This document shows positions 46,601-55,073 of a DNA stretch of 64,000 nt, one piece after another. The notes below the pieces were generated by a model that did not search any database, was not told the DNA's origin, and saw only the letters and a list, made by a program, of their open reading frames with translations. The DNA comes from Saprospiraceae bacterium UBA2329 (GTDB taxonomy: Bacteria; Bacteroidota; Bacteroidia; Chitinophagales; Saprospiraceae): the NCBI GenBank assembly GCA_002344975.1, contig DDUV01000057.1:1-64000 (forward strand), in the 5' to 3' direction. The translations under genes and the position numbers were made by a program. Position 1 is the stretch's first letter. Each line of letters starts with the position of its first letter.

Positions 46601-49600
46601 TCGTACGTCTGGCTCCGCGACGGCAGCCCGATAGCAGGCGCCAATGCCTCCACTTTTTCCACCGATGTGCTGGGCGTGTATCAGGTGGAGGCCACGAATG
46701 CGAACGGTTGCCGGGCATTGTCCAATCCGCTCACGCTCTTTTTCTACTGCGCTCCCGGCGGCGGTGGTGGATTCCCCGGCGGCGGATTTCCGGGCGGCGG
46801 TGGCGGCAATCCCTCCAATTGCGATCCCAACACGCTGATTCAATTCAATATACAGGCTACGGCCAACTGCAACGTTTCCAATTTTACCAACACCACGCCG
46901 GCCTTCATTCCCGGCACTTTGAGTTGGAATTTCGGCGATCCGGGTTCCGGGGCCGATAACGTCTCTACTCTGGAAAATCCGACGCACACCTTCAGTCGGG
47001 CAGGATTTTTCAGGGTGGCTTTGTTCGGACAGGTTTTGAATCCGACGCCTGAAAACTGTTACGCCATTCGCGTGGACACGGTGCCCGTAGCTGCCGGTTT
47101 TTATGCAGATATAGCCTGTGCCGGCGCGCCGGCTGCCTTTACCGACGCCTCCACGTTTCTGCCCGGAGAGAGCATCGCATCGCGGGCCTGGGACTTTGGC
47201 GATCCCGCTTCCGGGGCCGACAACAACAGCGCGGCCACGCATCCTACCCACGTTTTTGCCACGCCCGGCATTTACACCATCACCCTCACCGTGACGGCAG
47301 CCAATGGTTGCACGGCGGTCATTTCCAAAACCATAGAGGTGGTAGCTCCGCCGACGGCAGCTTTTCCCGATCCAAGCGTTTTGTGCGCCGCTACCGCCAC
47401 GCCGTTCATCGCCAATGTGAGTGCCGATGCAATAGAATTTGGCTGGAATTTCGGCGATCCCGCTTCCGGCGACGCTAATGCCTCCTCTTTGGAGCAGCCT
47501 TTCCATCGCTACGAAAACCCCGGCAGTTACTCCGTCCGACTCGAAGCGACCAATATTTACGGCTGCACCGCCGACACCTTGCGCAGCATTACCATCCTCC
47601 CCAATGGACTGAGCGGCAGCATCACCTTCACTTCTCCCATCTGCACCGGCGACAGCACCTTGCTCACGGCGCCTTCCGGTGGTGTGCGTTGGCAATGGAG
47701 TACCGGCGACACCACCTCTACGGTATGGGTACGCGACGCGGGCATTTACACCCTGCTGCTGACCAATGCCGACGGATGCGAGTACCAACCCGCCGCTGCC
47801 GTAGTGAACGTGCTGCCTCCGCCAGTGACGGCCATACGCGGCGTGCGCTACAATGCGCTGGGCCTGCCGGAAAGTTATACCTACGATTCACTTTCGGTCT
47901 GCGTCGGCGAGGATGTGTTTTTGGAAGTCATTGCCCAAACCGGACAGACTTATCAATGGAGCACCGGGCAGCCCGGCACGAACATCGAATTTTCTGAAAA
48001 CAGAGGCAACCAACTGCCTGTGGGTCAGCAAGATATTTTTGTGACGATCCGCGAAACAGCCACCAATTGTACCAATGTCATCGGGCCGTTCCGAATTTGG
48101 GTGCGCCCCCTGCCCAATGTGCCTTTGGTGAGCGCCTCACCCGCCGGCGTGGTGTGCGAAGGTACGCCCGTGAGTTTTAATATAACCAACTCGCAAGCCG
48201 GCGTGAATTACTCCTGGTCGTCGGGTGCCAATGGCAATACATGGACCACCGAACGCCCCGGCCAATACCGCGCCATAGCAACCAACGAATGGGGCTGCGC
48301 CAATGAAAGCGCGCCGCAAACCGTGCTGGCCGGCCCCGATATTGCACGCATTCCCTCCGGTTGCCACAGCCGCTGCAATCCCGATACTTTGTGCTTCCCC
48401 GCTGTGCCGGGCGTCAATGCTTACCAATGGTTTTTCAACGGCGCGGCGCAAGGGTCTGCATCGGGCAGCGTGCCGCAGATTGTCATTACCCAAAGCGGTG
48501 CCTACTACATGCGCATGACCACCACAGACGGCTGTGTTTTGGATTCCGAACCTCTGACGGTGGACCTGTTCGACGGCTACGGCAGTTTGCGGGGCATTGT
48601 TTATTGGGATAGAAACGACAACGGGAGCTACGACCCGGCCGATTCGCTGCTCACGGGCGTGCCGCTCATCTTGTTGTCGGGCAATACGCCGTTGGATACT
48701 GTGCTGTCGCAAACCGGCGGGCAATACGGGTTTGCCAATATCCTCTCCACCGGCTACGGTCTGCAATTAGATACCGCCGCCTTGCCTTTCGGTCTCGTGC
48801 CGGACACGGTGCGCATTGATACGGCATTGGTGGGCTGCGATGTGGAGGTGTTGGTCAATTGGCGTGTACGCTGCGTGAACACAACAGAGGAAGTGACGCT
48901 CCAGGCTTGTCCCGGCAGAACGGTGTCTTATAATGGAAATACGCTGACGGCAGGTGAGGTGCGCAGTTTCACGTTGGTCAATGCGGCAGGTTGCGATTCT
49001 ACAGTGACGGTGACGGTCAACACCCTGCCGACCGGTACGGGATCGGTAACGCTCCAGGCTTGTCCCGGCGGAACGGCGACGTACAATGGAAATACGCTGA
49101 CGGCAGGTGAGGTGCGCAGTTTCACGTTGGTCAATGCGGCGGGCTGTGATTCGACCGTGACGGTGACGGTCAATACCTTGCCTGCGAGTACGGGCACGGT
49201 GATGCTCCAGGCTTGTCCCGGCCAAACAGTGACTTACAACGGAACCACTCTGGGAGCAGGCGAGGTGCGCAGTTTCCAACTCGTCAATGCGGCGGGCTGC
49301 GATTCGACCGTGACGGTGACGGTCAATACCTTGCCTGCGAGTACGGGCACGGTGATGCTCCAGGCTTGTCCCGGCCAAACAGTGACTTACAACGGAACCA
49401 CGCTGACGGCGGGCGAGGTGCGCAGTTTCACGTTGGTCAATGCGGCAGGTTGTGATTCTACGGTGACGGTGACGGTGGTGGAATTCCCCGCTTTGCAAGT
49501 ACAGGCTACGGCAGTGGAGAGTTGCCCCAATCGCCCATCGGGGAGCATCACGGTTGCAGCCACGGGGCAAGGGCCGTTCAGCTATCGCATCAATGGCGGC

Positions 49601-50239
49601 GCGGCGCAGGCAGAGGCCCTTTTCGGGAATCTTGCTTCAGGAACGTACAATCTGCTGGTGCAGGATGGGAATGGTTGCAGTGCCGAATCGCGGGCTACGG
49701 TGACGGGTTTGGCAGCCTTGCAGGCGCAGGTTTTGAACGCCGAACTCTCCTGCGATGCCGATTCTGTGATGGTGGAAGCTGTCATTGCATCGGGCGACGA
49801 CGGGCAGGTGCAACTCCTGTGGGACGATGGCTCGACAGCGGCTCAACGCCTCATCACTCAGCCCGGCGACTACCGCCTGACCGTCATCAATTCCTGCGAT
49901 ACCCTGCGCCAAACGGTGCAGGTGCGCTACACCGAACGGCCAGATTTGACGCCGATATTTGTACCCAATGCCTTCAGTCCCAACGATGACGGCATCAACG
50001 ACTTGTTCCGGGCCTTCGCTTCTACGGAAGTGCGGGTACTCAGTTTCGACCTGATGGTAGCCGACCGCTGGGGCAATCTCATGTTCAGAACCCAAAATCC
50101 GGCAGAGGGCTGGAACGGGCAATTGCGCGAGCGCCAGATGGACCCGGCAGTGTTCGTGTGGCACCTCAAAGCTACCGTGCAGCACTGCGGCCAGATCATG
50201 GAACTGAATGAAATGGGCGATGTGACGCTGGTGCGGTAG
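43607..50239 (+). CDS. Giant T9SS type B adhesin with cohesin-like, PKD and 51-residue repeat domains
   Basis: Surface protein of 2210 residues with signal peptide (MNQFSQKRLWACLVFTLML ... AQAQ). A cohesin-like domain lies at about 151-283 (GQQICMDIQAQNFFNMSGM, FSMQYDPARLLFASM), then a PKD domain (about 382-465: WVFGDGTSSTELNPVHQF), several Ig-like modules, a glycine-rich linker (about 1050-1070), three more PKD domains (about 1075-1330: WNFGDP/WDFGDP), an SdrD-B-like domain (about 1657-1740: VYWDRNDNGSYDPADSLL), and four 51-residue repeats (about 1763-1958). It ends in a gliding-motility-associated type B sorting domain (VPNAFSPNDDGINDLF). A role in adhesion or gliding is likely. Confidence 0.9.
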   Translation: MNQFSQKRLWACLVFTLMLGTAQAQVSNITFFIQGPEVVCPGTCDTFRVVSSMPNPGGSNVVVTNVTWTVSNGLTAQGNPALFCFDIPGATYLLFATGLASVNGAPFTFQTQPYTVQVLETCGFNIPFQITSNASSLCAANLPPQPVSPPPTGFALLLSDINGAVPGQQICMDIQAQNFFNMSGMSFSMQYDPARLLFASMTNVGLPGSTLFGLPSPPNSGTTDPGAITVSWSSPDQSITLNNGTVLFRLCFFVLPGSGCTTDVVFTNEPAPIRILRGSGEIVSFNSRSGRVQISNSSMGSDPNSASCCEKVCEGAVVQYNVDIPTGAIHPVTWSVQGAQSYTVNNFGYGVEVVWGTAGSGSVTAAVYDNTAQICVDILAIPEAGFTTNPPTVNDTVRLCRGQSLAFTNTTVGAESHRWVFGDGTSSTELNPVHQFEDAGLYRVALIAYNACLCSDTAFVMVQVDPAIAPQVTCRGTVCEGTAVTYTTDADCGTFIWTVSANGTITNGGGPADHFITIDWAGGQEGIITLQVSNCNNATYCPAPNELHVPVISESAQISGPEQVCRAQSAKYSITRFEGSEFTWSVSGMGNIQSGQGTHEVVVQWSGLLSTQPQWVAVEYYNCYLECGGRDTIMVNIRPEFAVSGPVEACLNSTQNYTARRTDNGANVPCNWEAVAGDGSVVWTSVAATAAPSLTWNFGLGSYRLIARPAVPTDFCIPLYEITVRVLDLPPALAIINGENVICPGQAYQYSGGGALPAHTLNWSLAGNVGPATLSGNPVTVQWAAAGSYTLSVRQVSPQGCVSPPLGFGASVLPAIAVSGPTDACEDERATYTATSFPQLDYQWSVVPAGAGSIYQVGNSASVEILWHRPGAATLQLNVCGQNISRSVTVHARPVPMVAAPASVCEGTTAMVSVGGAYAAYEWRNATDQLVSNVAAANLPAGYYQLIVTDNFGCAGSARFNMSELPAPYVSLTTPDNAGLCPGDPPSTLYATESEAGFSYVWLRDGSPIAGANASTFSTDVLGVYQVEATNANGCRALSNPLTLFFYCAPGGGGGFPGGGFPGGGGGNPSNCDPNTLIQFNIQATANCNVSNFTNTTPAFIPGTLSWNFGDPGSGADNVSTLENPTHTFSRAGFFRVALFGQVLNPTPENCYAIRVDTVPVAAGFYADIACAGAPAAFTDASTFLPGESIASRAWDFGDPASGADNNSAATHPTHVFATPGIYTITLTVTAANGCTAVISKTIEVVAPPTAAFPDPSVLCAATATPFIANVSADAIEFGWNFGDPASGDANASSLEQPFHRYENPGSYSVRLEATNIYGCTADTLRSITILPNGLSGSITFTSPICTGDSTLLTAPSGGVRWQWSTGDTTSTVWVRDAGIYTLLLTNADGCEYQPAAAVVNVLPPPVTAIRGVRYNALGLPESYTYDSLSVCVGEDVFLEVIAQTGQTYQWSTGQPGTNIEFSENRGNQLPVGQQDIFVTIRETATNCTNVIGPFRIWVRPLPNVPLVSASPAGVVCEGTPVSFNITNSQAGVNYSWSSGANGNTWTTERPGQYRAIATNEWGCANESAPQTVLAGPDIARIPSGCHSRCNPDTLCFPAVPGVNAYQWFFNGAAQGSASGSVPQIVITQSGAYYMRMTTTDGCVLDSEPLTVDLFDGYGSLRGIVYWDRNDNGSYDPADSLLTGVPLILLSGNTPLDTVLSQTGGQYGFANILSTGYGLQLDTAALPFGLVPDTVRIDTALVGCDVEVLVNWRVRCVNTTEEVTLQACPGRTVSYNGNTLTAGEVRSFTLVNAAGCDSTVTVTVNTLPTGTGSVTLQACPGGTATYNGNTLTAGEVRSFTLVNAAGCDSTVTVTVNTLPASTGTVMLQACPGQTVTYNGTTLGAGEVRSFQLVNAAGCDSTVTVTVNTLPASTGTVMLQACPGQTVTYNGTTLTAGEVRSFTLVNAAGCDSTVTVTVVEFPALQVQATAVESCPNRPSGSITVAATGQGPFSYRINGGAAQAEALFGNLASGTYNLLVQDGNGCSAESRATVTGLAALQAQVLNAELSCDADSVMVEAVIASGDDGQVQLLWDDGSTAAQRLITQPGDYRLTVINSCDTLRQTVQVRYTERPDLTPIFVPNAFSPNDDGINDLFRAFASTEVRVLSFDLMVADRWGNLMFRTQNPAEGWNGQLRERQMDPAVFVWHLKATVQHCGQIMELNEMGDVTLVR
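48893..49480 (+). repeat. Four 153-bp tandem repeats within the adhesin gene
   Basis: Units start at 48893, 49046, 49199 and 49352, exactly 153 bp apart; the fourth is truncated. Each encodes 51 residues of the form LQACPG..., AGEVRSF..., VNAAGCDSTVTVTV. Units 3 and 4 are nearly identical, indicating recent duplication. A single Cys pair per unit may form a disulfide. Confidence 0.9.
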
Positions 50240-50282
50240 GCGGAATTGCGATAAGGATGTGCCGACCGCACAAAACCGAGAA

Positions 50283-50738
50283 TCACCTCATTGGCTTGAG
50301 GGCAGAAATGCCTTCCACAACGCCTTCCGTCGTTTTGGTTTCTACAATCCTGACGGTCAGTCCTTGCGGAACAAACACAGAAAAGGCAACGCGCTCGGTG
50401 AGCAGCTTTTCGCCGATGCGTACGTTTTTGCGCAAGCCGGGCGCACTGATGGCAAATGCCTGGCCCTGATCTTCTCCTTTCAGATTGTAACGGCCACCGG
50501 AAATCAAGGTTTGGAGCATGCTTTCGTGTACATTGTCCAGACCGATTTGCATTTGTACCCGCACGGTGGCGGCGTCCCAATGCTGAATGGTTGCAGGATA
50601 ACCCAGATCAAGCGTCAACTCCTGCGCATCGCCTTTGTCGAAGGCCCGCACGAGCGTTTTCTGAACCGTCTGGGCAGGAAGCGCAGCGGCGCAAAGCATC
50701 AGTATGAGGGTGGGAATGTGTAGAGATGTTGTCCTCAT
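50283..50738 (-). CDS. Secreted hypothetical protein
   Basis: Protein of 151 residues. MRTTSLHIPTLILMLCAAALPAQ is a signal peptide; three extra residues are possible from the ATG at 50747. The body (ELTLDLGYPATIQHWDAATV, RVAFSVFVPQGLTVRIVET) alternates strands as in DUF4097-like adhesin sandwiches, but I cannot assign it. It converges on the adhesin gene. Confidence 0.7.
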   Translation of the reverse strand: MRTTSLHIPTLILMLCAAALPAQTVQKTLVRAFDKGDAQELTLDLGYPATIQHWDAATVRVQMQIGLDNVHESMLQTLISGGRYNLKGEDQGQAFAISAPGLRKNVRIGEKLLTERVAFSVFVPQGLTVRIVETKTTEGVVEGISALKPMR

Positions 50739-50943
50739 AGGTTTCAAAATTTAATAAATGAGCAAAAACCATCTGAAATCAATTCGGGCATAAGTTACAA
50801 CTTTTTTGGGGAAAAGTCAATTTTTATTTTGAAATATTGTCGGTAACTGTCGTTAATAACAAATTTTCATTTTTGGATCATCGCAAAAGCAGCAAATGTT
50901 GGTCGCAGCACGTTTTTCAAACTACCATAAACACTGCATTTCT

Positions 50944-52143
50944 ATGCCCTTTTCGATTTCGTTCCATCATCATCGTCTGCTGTACCCGGTGCTATTCAGC
51001 GTGGTCGCTTTGTTCGCCTCTTCGTGCCGGAGTGATTCGGCTGCCGGCAGTGATGCTGAAAACACAACCCCGACCATTCCCACCGAGGAAGACTACGGCC
51101 CCTCGCGGGAAAAATGGGGTTTTATGGATCGCAACGGGCGCCTGTCCATCAAGGGCAATTACGACGAGGTGCGCGGTTTTGTGCAGGGCCGTGCCGCTGT
51201 GCGCAAAAAAGGGCGCTGGGGCTACATTGATAACCGCGCCCGGTGGATTGCAGAGCCTCAGTTTCGGGCGGCCTGGTCGTTTTCGGAAGGGCTGGCCCGC
51301 GTGACGACTTTTGAAGACAAAGCCGGATTTATTGATACAAACGGGGACTGGGCCATACAGCCGACTTATGCCGATGCCGGAGATTTTCGTTTCGGACGTG
51401 CGCGCGCTATGGACGGCGACCGCTACGGATATATTGATACACAAGGCCGTTGGGTCATTCCGGCCCGGTACGAGGAGGCTGCGCCGGCTTTCAAAAACGG
51501 CTATGCAAAAGTGGGGCTGAGCGAGTTGTACGGCCTCATTGACACCAATGGAACGCTGGTGCTGCCTTTGGTTTTCGACCAGGTTTTTCCTTTTTCGCCG
51601 GAGGGCCTGGCCCGCGCTAAAAAAGACGAAGCCTACCGGTTTTATCTCCTGAACGGGAAGCCTGCATTTGATGCAAAGTTTTTGTTTGCCGGAGATTTTG
51701 AGGAAGGCCTGGCGCCGGCGCAGAACGAAGCAGGCTTCGGACTCATAGATACCAAAGGAAAATGGCAGGTGCAGCCGGGCTTCGACAGAATATGGTATGC
51801 CGGCGAGGGGCGTTGGGGCGTGGAGCAGGACGGTCTTTTCGGCATTATTGACGGGGAGGGCAATGAAATCGTTGCGCCGCAATTTCCTCAGTTGTACGGC
51901 TTTACCGAGGGCCTGGCCCCATACCAATGGAATGAATTGTGGGGGTATTTAGACCGCGAGGGCCGCATCGTCACAGAGCCGATTTTCGGACTGGCCTGGG
52001 GTTTCAACGAAGGTCTGGCGCGGGTGGCTGTTTACGGGGGCATCGCTTTCATCAATAGCGAGGGCTTCCAAACGCTGCCGGCAAAATACATAGACGCCCG
52101 CGATTTTTCAGAAGGTCTGGCGCCGGTGCAGGTGCGAAGATAG
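50944..52143 (+). CDS. WG-repeat lipoprotein
   Basis: Predicted lipoprotein of 399 residues. The start at 50944 gives a signal peptide ending in the lipobox FASSC. Nine WG/KWG repeats follow, each near 40 residues: WGFMDRNGRLSI, WGYIDNRARWI, AGFIDTNGDWAI, YGYIDTQGRWVI, YGLIDTNGTLVL, FGLIDTKGKWQV, FGIIDGEGNEIV, WGYLDREGRIVT and a degenerate last one. These form a beta-rich solenoid of unknown binding partner. Confidence 0.9.
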   Translation: MPFSISFHHHRLLYPVLFSVVALFASSCRSDSAAGSDAENTTPTIPTEEDYGPSREKWGFMDRNGRLSIKGNYDEVRGFVQGRAAVRKKGRWGYIDNRARWIAEPQFRAAWSFSEGLARVTTFEDKAGFIDTNGDWAIQPTYADAGDFRFGRARAMDGDRYGYIDTQGRWVIPARYEEAAPAFKNGYAKVGLSELYGLIDTNGTLVLPLVFDQVFPFSPEGLARAKKDEAYRFYLLNGKPAFDAKFLFAGDFEEGLAPAQNEAGFGLIDTKGKWQVQPGFDRIWYAGEGRWGVEQDGLFGIIDGEGNEIVAPQFPQLYGFTEGLAPYQWNELWGYLDREGRIVTEPIFGLAWGFNEGLARVAVYGGIAFINSEGFQTLPAKYIDARDFSEGLAPVQVRR

Positions 52144-52163
52144 TGGAAATGGGCAGGGTGGGG

Positions 52164-52304
52164 TTAGCGACTGTGATTCTCATTCCAGTCGAGTTTGGTT
52201 ATTTTACCCCGACTTACAATCATCACCGAAACCTCCCTGTCCAAGGCTGTACCATAAAAATCAAAATATGAAAGCATCAATATATACAACCCTCGTAAAG
52301 TCAT
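52164..52304 (-). CDS. Small ORF or gene fragment
   Basis: A 46-residue frame (MTLRGLYILMLSYFDFYGT ... TKLDWNENHSR) lies 110 bp downstream of the phosphoesterase gene on the same strand, within the 270-bp gap 52144-52413. The frame extends upstream of the ATG without a stop for 10 codons. No family recognised; it could be the tail of a lost gene or chance. Confidence 0.25.
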   Translation of the reverse strand: MTLRGLYILMLSYFDFYGTALDREVSVMIVSRGKITKLDWNENHSR

Positions 52305-52413
52305 AGCCGGTAATGTGTGGTTTGCTGTCTTAGATTAGCCGGAAATAGAATAATTGCCCACTTCATGGTTTTATCTGGTATGCTATTCCTGTTCGGGCGA
52401 TCTTTTAGCGCTA

Positions 52414-53994
52414 CTATTCGGCTGTTTTTATTTCGTAATGCGTTTGACCGGTATAGCGCTTGCCAAACATGTCAACGGCCTCCACTTCTATGACGTGTTT
52501 ACCCACCGGCAACCTGTTGGGGATATTGGCCCGCCAGAGGTGTCTGCATTTTTCAGGATTGGAGGGGCGTTTCCCGTCCATTAGTTCAGTGGTGGTATCC
52601 CAATCAAACATTTCTAAAAGGTAGGCCGGGTCATATTCTTCCAAATAGTGCATGTTTTGCCAGGTTCCCTCATCTATACGAAAACGCAGGGTGGATTTTT
52701 CATTGCCGATAAAAAAGTTGACATATATCCCCGCCGAAGTTCGCTTATCTTTTTCGATCACTTTGGGGGCAAAAATCTCCATTTGATACGAAGGCTCCTC
52801 ATTGGCGACTTTGTAGCGCAAGGCATAGCTGTTGCCATCGAAATCTATGAAAGCATACCCTTTGGGAGTACCGTCTCGCATGGTAGAAACGGGCACGCCA
52901 TTTTTGTTCAGTTTTCCCTTGTACCAGTCGCCGGAGGTGGTGCCCACATTGTAGTGGTGGTGGGGCTTGGGCTGTTTCCACCCGTCATCCTCATCGAAGA
53001 AGTACTGGCGCTGTAAATGGGTGTGGGCCGACAGCGAAAGCGTGTGCGGAAATTCCTCCAGCAATTCAAAAAGCGCCGTTCTGTCGCTGTCGCGGAATGA
53101 ATCGCCATAGTCTTCATCGAAGAGCGGTATGTGCATGGCCAATACGATCAGGCGATCTTTGGGCACAAAAGCCAGATCGTTTTTGATAAAAGCCAACTGA
53201 TCTTCCCTGAAACCTCCCCAATAACCCGTTCCATCCCGCGGATCAGGGTAGAGAATGTCGTCCAGAACGATAAAATGCACCTTTCCGTAATTGAAGGCGT
53301 AGTGAGATGGGCCAAAATGCGCCTCGAAGGTTTCATCGGCAAGTTCGTCTCGTGTTACATCCAGATTCAGATCGTGATTGCCCATGACATTGTACCAGGG
53401 TATGCCCACTTTGGCGACGGCCTCCTGATAGGATTTGAAAAGGCTCAGGTCGTCGCCCACGAGGTCACCCAGCGATATTCCCAAACTGACATTCGCGATC
53501 CCCTCGACTTCATGGACTATTCCTTTTTCAAAAAAGGCCATTTCCATCAAATTGTAGGGCTGAGGATCGCCAAACACCAGAGCCGTAAAAGTAGCTTCCA
53601 CTTTGGCCGGCAGCAAAGCAAAGTTGATTTCTTCGGGCAGTTCGCCGGTAGGGGCCACGCCTTTGTATTTCAATTCAGGGGCGCCCACCGGTTTGTGAAT
53701 GTGATAAAACTGCGGCAGGTGGAGTACGTTTTTGGGCAAGTCATAATCGGCAGGTTTAATCACCGCCAGTATCTGATCTGCTTGAAGGGGCAGGGTATAG
53801 CGCCCCAAAGCATCCGTCTGAACCACATCCACGCCATTGGTAACCGATACCCCGGCAATGCCTTTTTCCCGCTTGTCTTTCTTGTTGTTAACATTGAGGT
53901 CTTCATAGACATATCCTGATATGGTCTGTTGTGCGAGGCAGGTCAGCCCGCTGAACAACATGGCTATGAACAGTATCGTGGTTTTCATACGCAT
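52414..53994 (-). CDS. Calcineurin-like metallophosphoesterase, secreted
   Basis: Exported protein of 526 residues. Signal peptide (MKTTILFIAMLFSGLTCLAQ), an N-terminal Ig-like/carboxypeptidase-regulatory domain (about 24-95: VYEDLNVNNKKDKREKGIAG), then the phosphoesterase core with metal ligands in VFGDPQPY, GDLVGDDLS, NVMGNHDLN, MHIPLF and SAHTHLQRQ, and a C-terminal MetallophosC-like sandwich (about 410-520). All metal ligands appear intact. The substrate is unknown. Confidence 0.9.
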   Translation of the reverse strand: MRMKTTILFIAMLFSGLTCLAQQTISGYVYEDLNVNNKKDKREKGIAGVSVTNGVDVVQTDALGRYTLPLQADQILAVIKPADYDLPKNVLHLPQFYHIHKPVGAPELKYKGVAPTGELPEEINFALLPAKVEATFTALVFGDPQPYNLMEMAFFEKGIVHEVEGIANVSLGISLGDLVGDDLSLFKSYQEAVAKVGIPWYNVMGNHDLNLDVTRDELADETFEAHFGPSHYAFNYGKVHFIVLDDILYPDPRDGTGYWGGFREDQLAFIKNDLAFVPKDRLIVLAMHIPLFDEDYGDSFRDSDRTALFELLEEFPHTLSLSAHTHLQRQYFFDEDDGWKQPKPHHHYNVGTTSGDWYKGKLNKNGVPVSTMRDGTPKGYAFIDFDGNSYALRYKVANEEPSYQMEIFAPKVIEKDKRTSAGIYVNFFIGNEKSTLRFRIDEGTWQNMHYLEEYDPAYLLEMFDWDTTTELMDGKRPSNPEKCRHLWRANIPNRLPVGKHVIEVEAVDMFGKRYTGQTHYEIKTAE

Positions 53995-54112
53995 TGGTTT
54001 TCAATTGAATCGTAAAAATAAGGTTGATCTTCATCATACAGATTAAACTTGCCTTAATTTTTCGTGATTTTCGCGTGGCGGACGAATGGTCGTGCATACC
54101 GCCCGCCGCTCG

Positions 54113-54143
54113 TTGCGAAATCCATCCTGAAACCCTACCTTTG
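54113..54143 (+). promoter_or_regulatory. Promoter of the RlmI-like methyltransferase gene
   Basis: TTG at 54113-54115, 20-bp spacer, TACCTTTG at 54136-54143. The ATG at 54148 is only 4 bp further, so the transcript must be leaderless or translation starts downstream. Confidence 0.65.
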
Positions 54144-54147
54144 CGGC

Positions 54148-55038
54148 ATGTTTCAACTCACAGGTCTTCCGCCGTTTTCGGATTACGAACTCGCCGACTC
54201 CGGCAACTTCAGAAAATTGGAGCGATTCGGAGCGTACTACCTTTCCCGGCCCGAACCACAGGCCATCTGGAAACCGGCCCTGTCGGACGCAGAATGGCAA
54301 GGCCTGGCGCACGCCACGTTTGAGCGGCGCGGCGGCAAAGGCAACGATTCCGGCGACGAGGGCAACTGGCAACTGCGCTCCGGCATGCCCGAACAATGGC
54401 ATATTTCGTACCGGCACGAGGCGCTCCAACTCAAGCTGCGGCTGGGGCTGACCTCCTTCAAGCACGTTGGCGTGTTCCCGGAACAAGCCGATAACTGGAA
54501 CTATATTTACGATGCGGTTTCCGGCATGTCGCCGGCGCCGGCGGTGCTCAATCTTTTTGCTTACACAGGCGCCGCTTCTTTGGCTGCCCGGGCTGCCGGC
54601 GCAGAGGTCGTGCATGTGGATGCAGTGAAACCCGTCATCACCTGGGCACGGCAAAACATGGAGGCCTCCGGTTTGGACAATATCCGCTGGGTGGTGGAAG
54701 ACGCGCTCAAGTTTGCCCAACGCGAAGACCGTCGCGGACGCCGCTATCAGGGCATCATCCTCGATCCGCCGGCTTACGGGCGCGGCCCCGACGGTGAGAA
54801 ATGGCTGTTGGAGAAGCATTTGGGGGAACTGTTGGAGATTTGCTGCCGCCTGTTGGACCCCGAACAGCACTTTTTTGTCATCAACCTGTACTCGATGGGT
54901 TTCTCTGCTTTGGTATTGGAAAACTTGGTGCGCAGCTATTTTCCACAGGCGCGCCAATACGAATTCGGCGAACTGTTCATTCCTTCCACTGCCGGGCCGA
55001 GGCTGCCTTTGGGGGTGTTTTTGAGGTTTCGGAGGTAG
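54148..55038 (+). CDS. RlmI/RlmK-like class I SAM methyltransferase
   Basis: Protein of 296 residues. The start at 54148 (MFQLTGLPPFSDYELADSG) is supported by the promoter position. SAM motif I is VLNLFAYTGAASLAARAAGA; the catalytic loop is ILDPPAYGRGPDGEKW. The PUA domain of RlmI is absent; the N-terminal half resembles the RlmI/RlmK beta-hairpin domain (YLSRPEPQAIWKPALS). 23S rRNA cytosine or guanine methylation is inferred from the family. Confidence 0.85.
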   Translation: MFQLTGLPPFSDYELADSGNFRKLERFGAYYLSRPEPQAIWKPALSDAEWQGLAHATFERRGGKGNDSGDEGNWQLRSGMPEQWHISYRHEALQLKLRLGLTSFKHVGVFPEQADNWNYIYDAVSGMSPAPAVLNLFAYTGAASLAARAAGAEVVHVDAVKPVITWARQNMEASGLDNIRWVVEDALKFAQREDRRGRRYQGIILDPPAYGRGPDGEKWLLEKHLGELLEICCRLLDPEQHFFVINLYSMGFSALVLENLVRSYFPQARQYEFGELFIPSTAGPRLPLGVFLRFRR

Positions 55039-55073
55039 AAATTTCTGAACTTTGGCCCCGCAAACGACACAAC

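Noticed and set aside
45311..47788. 825-residue open frame antisense to the type B adhesin
   Set aside because: Shadow frame; PKD domains on the plus strand prove the coding strand.
48893..49480. CRISPR array
   Set aside because: The 153-bp units are contiguous and in frame within a gene, with no spacers and no cas genes.
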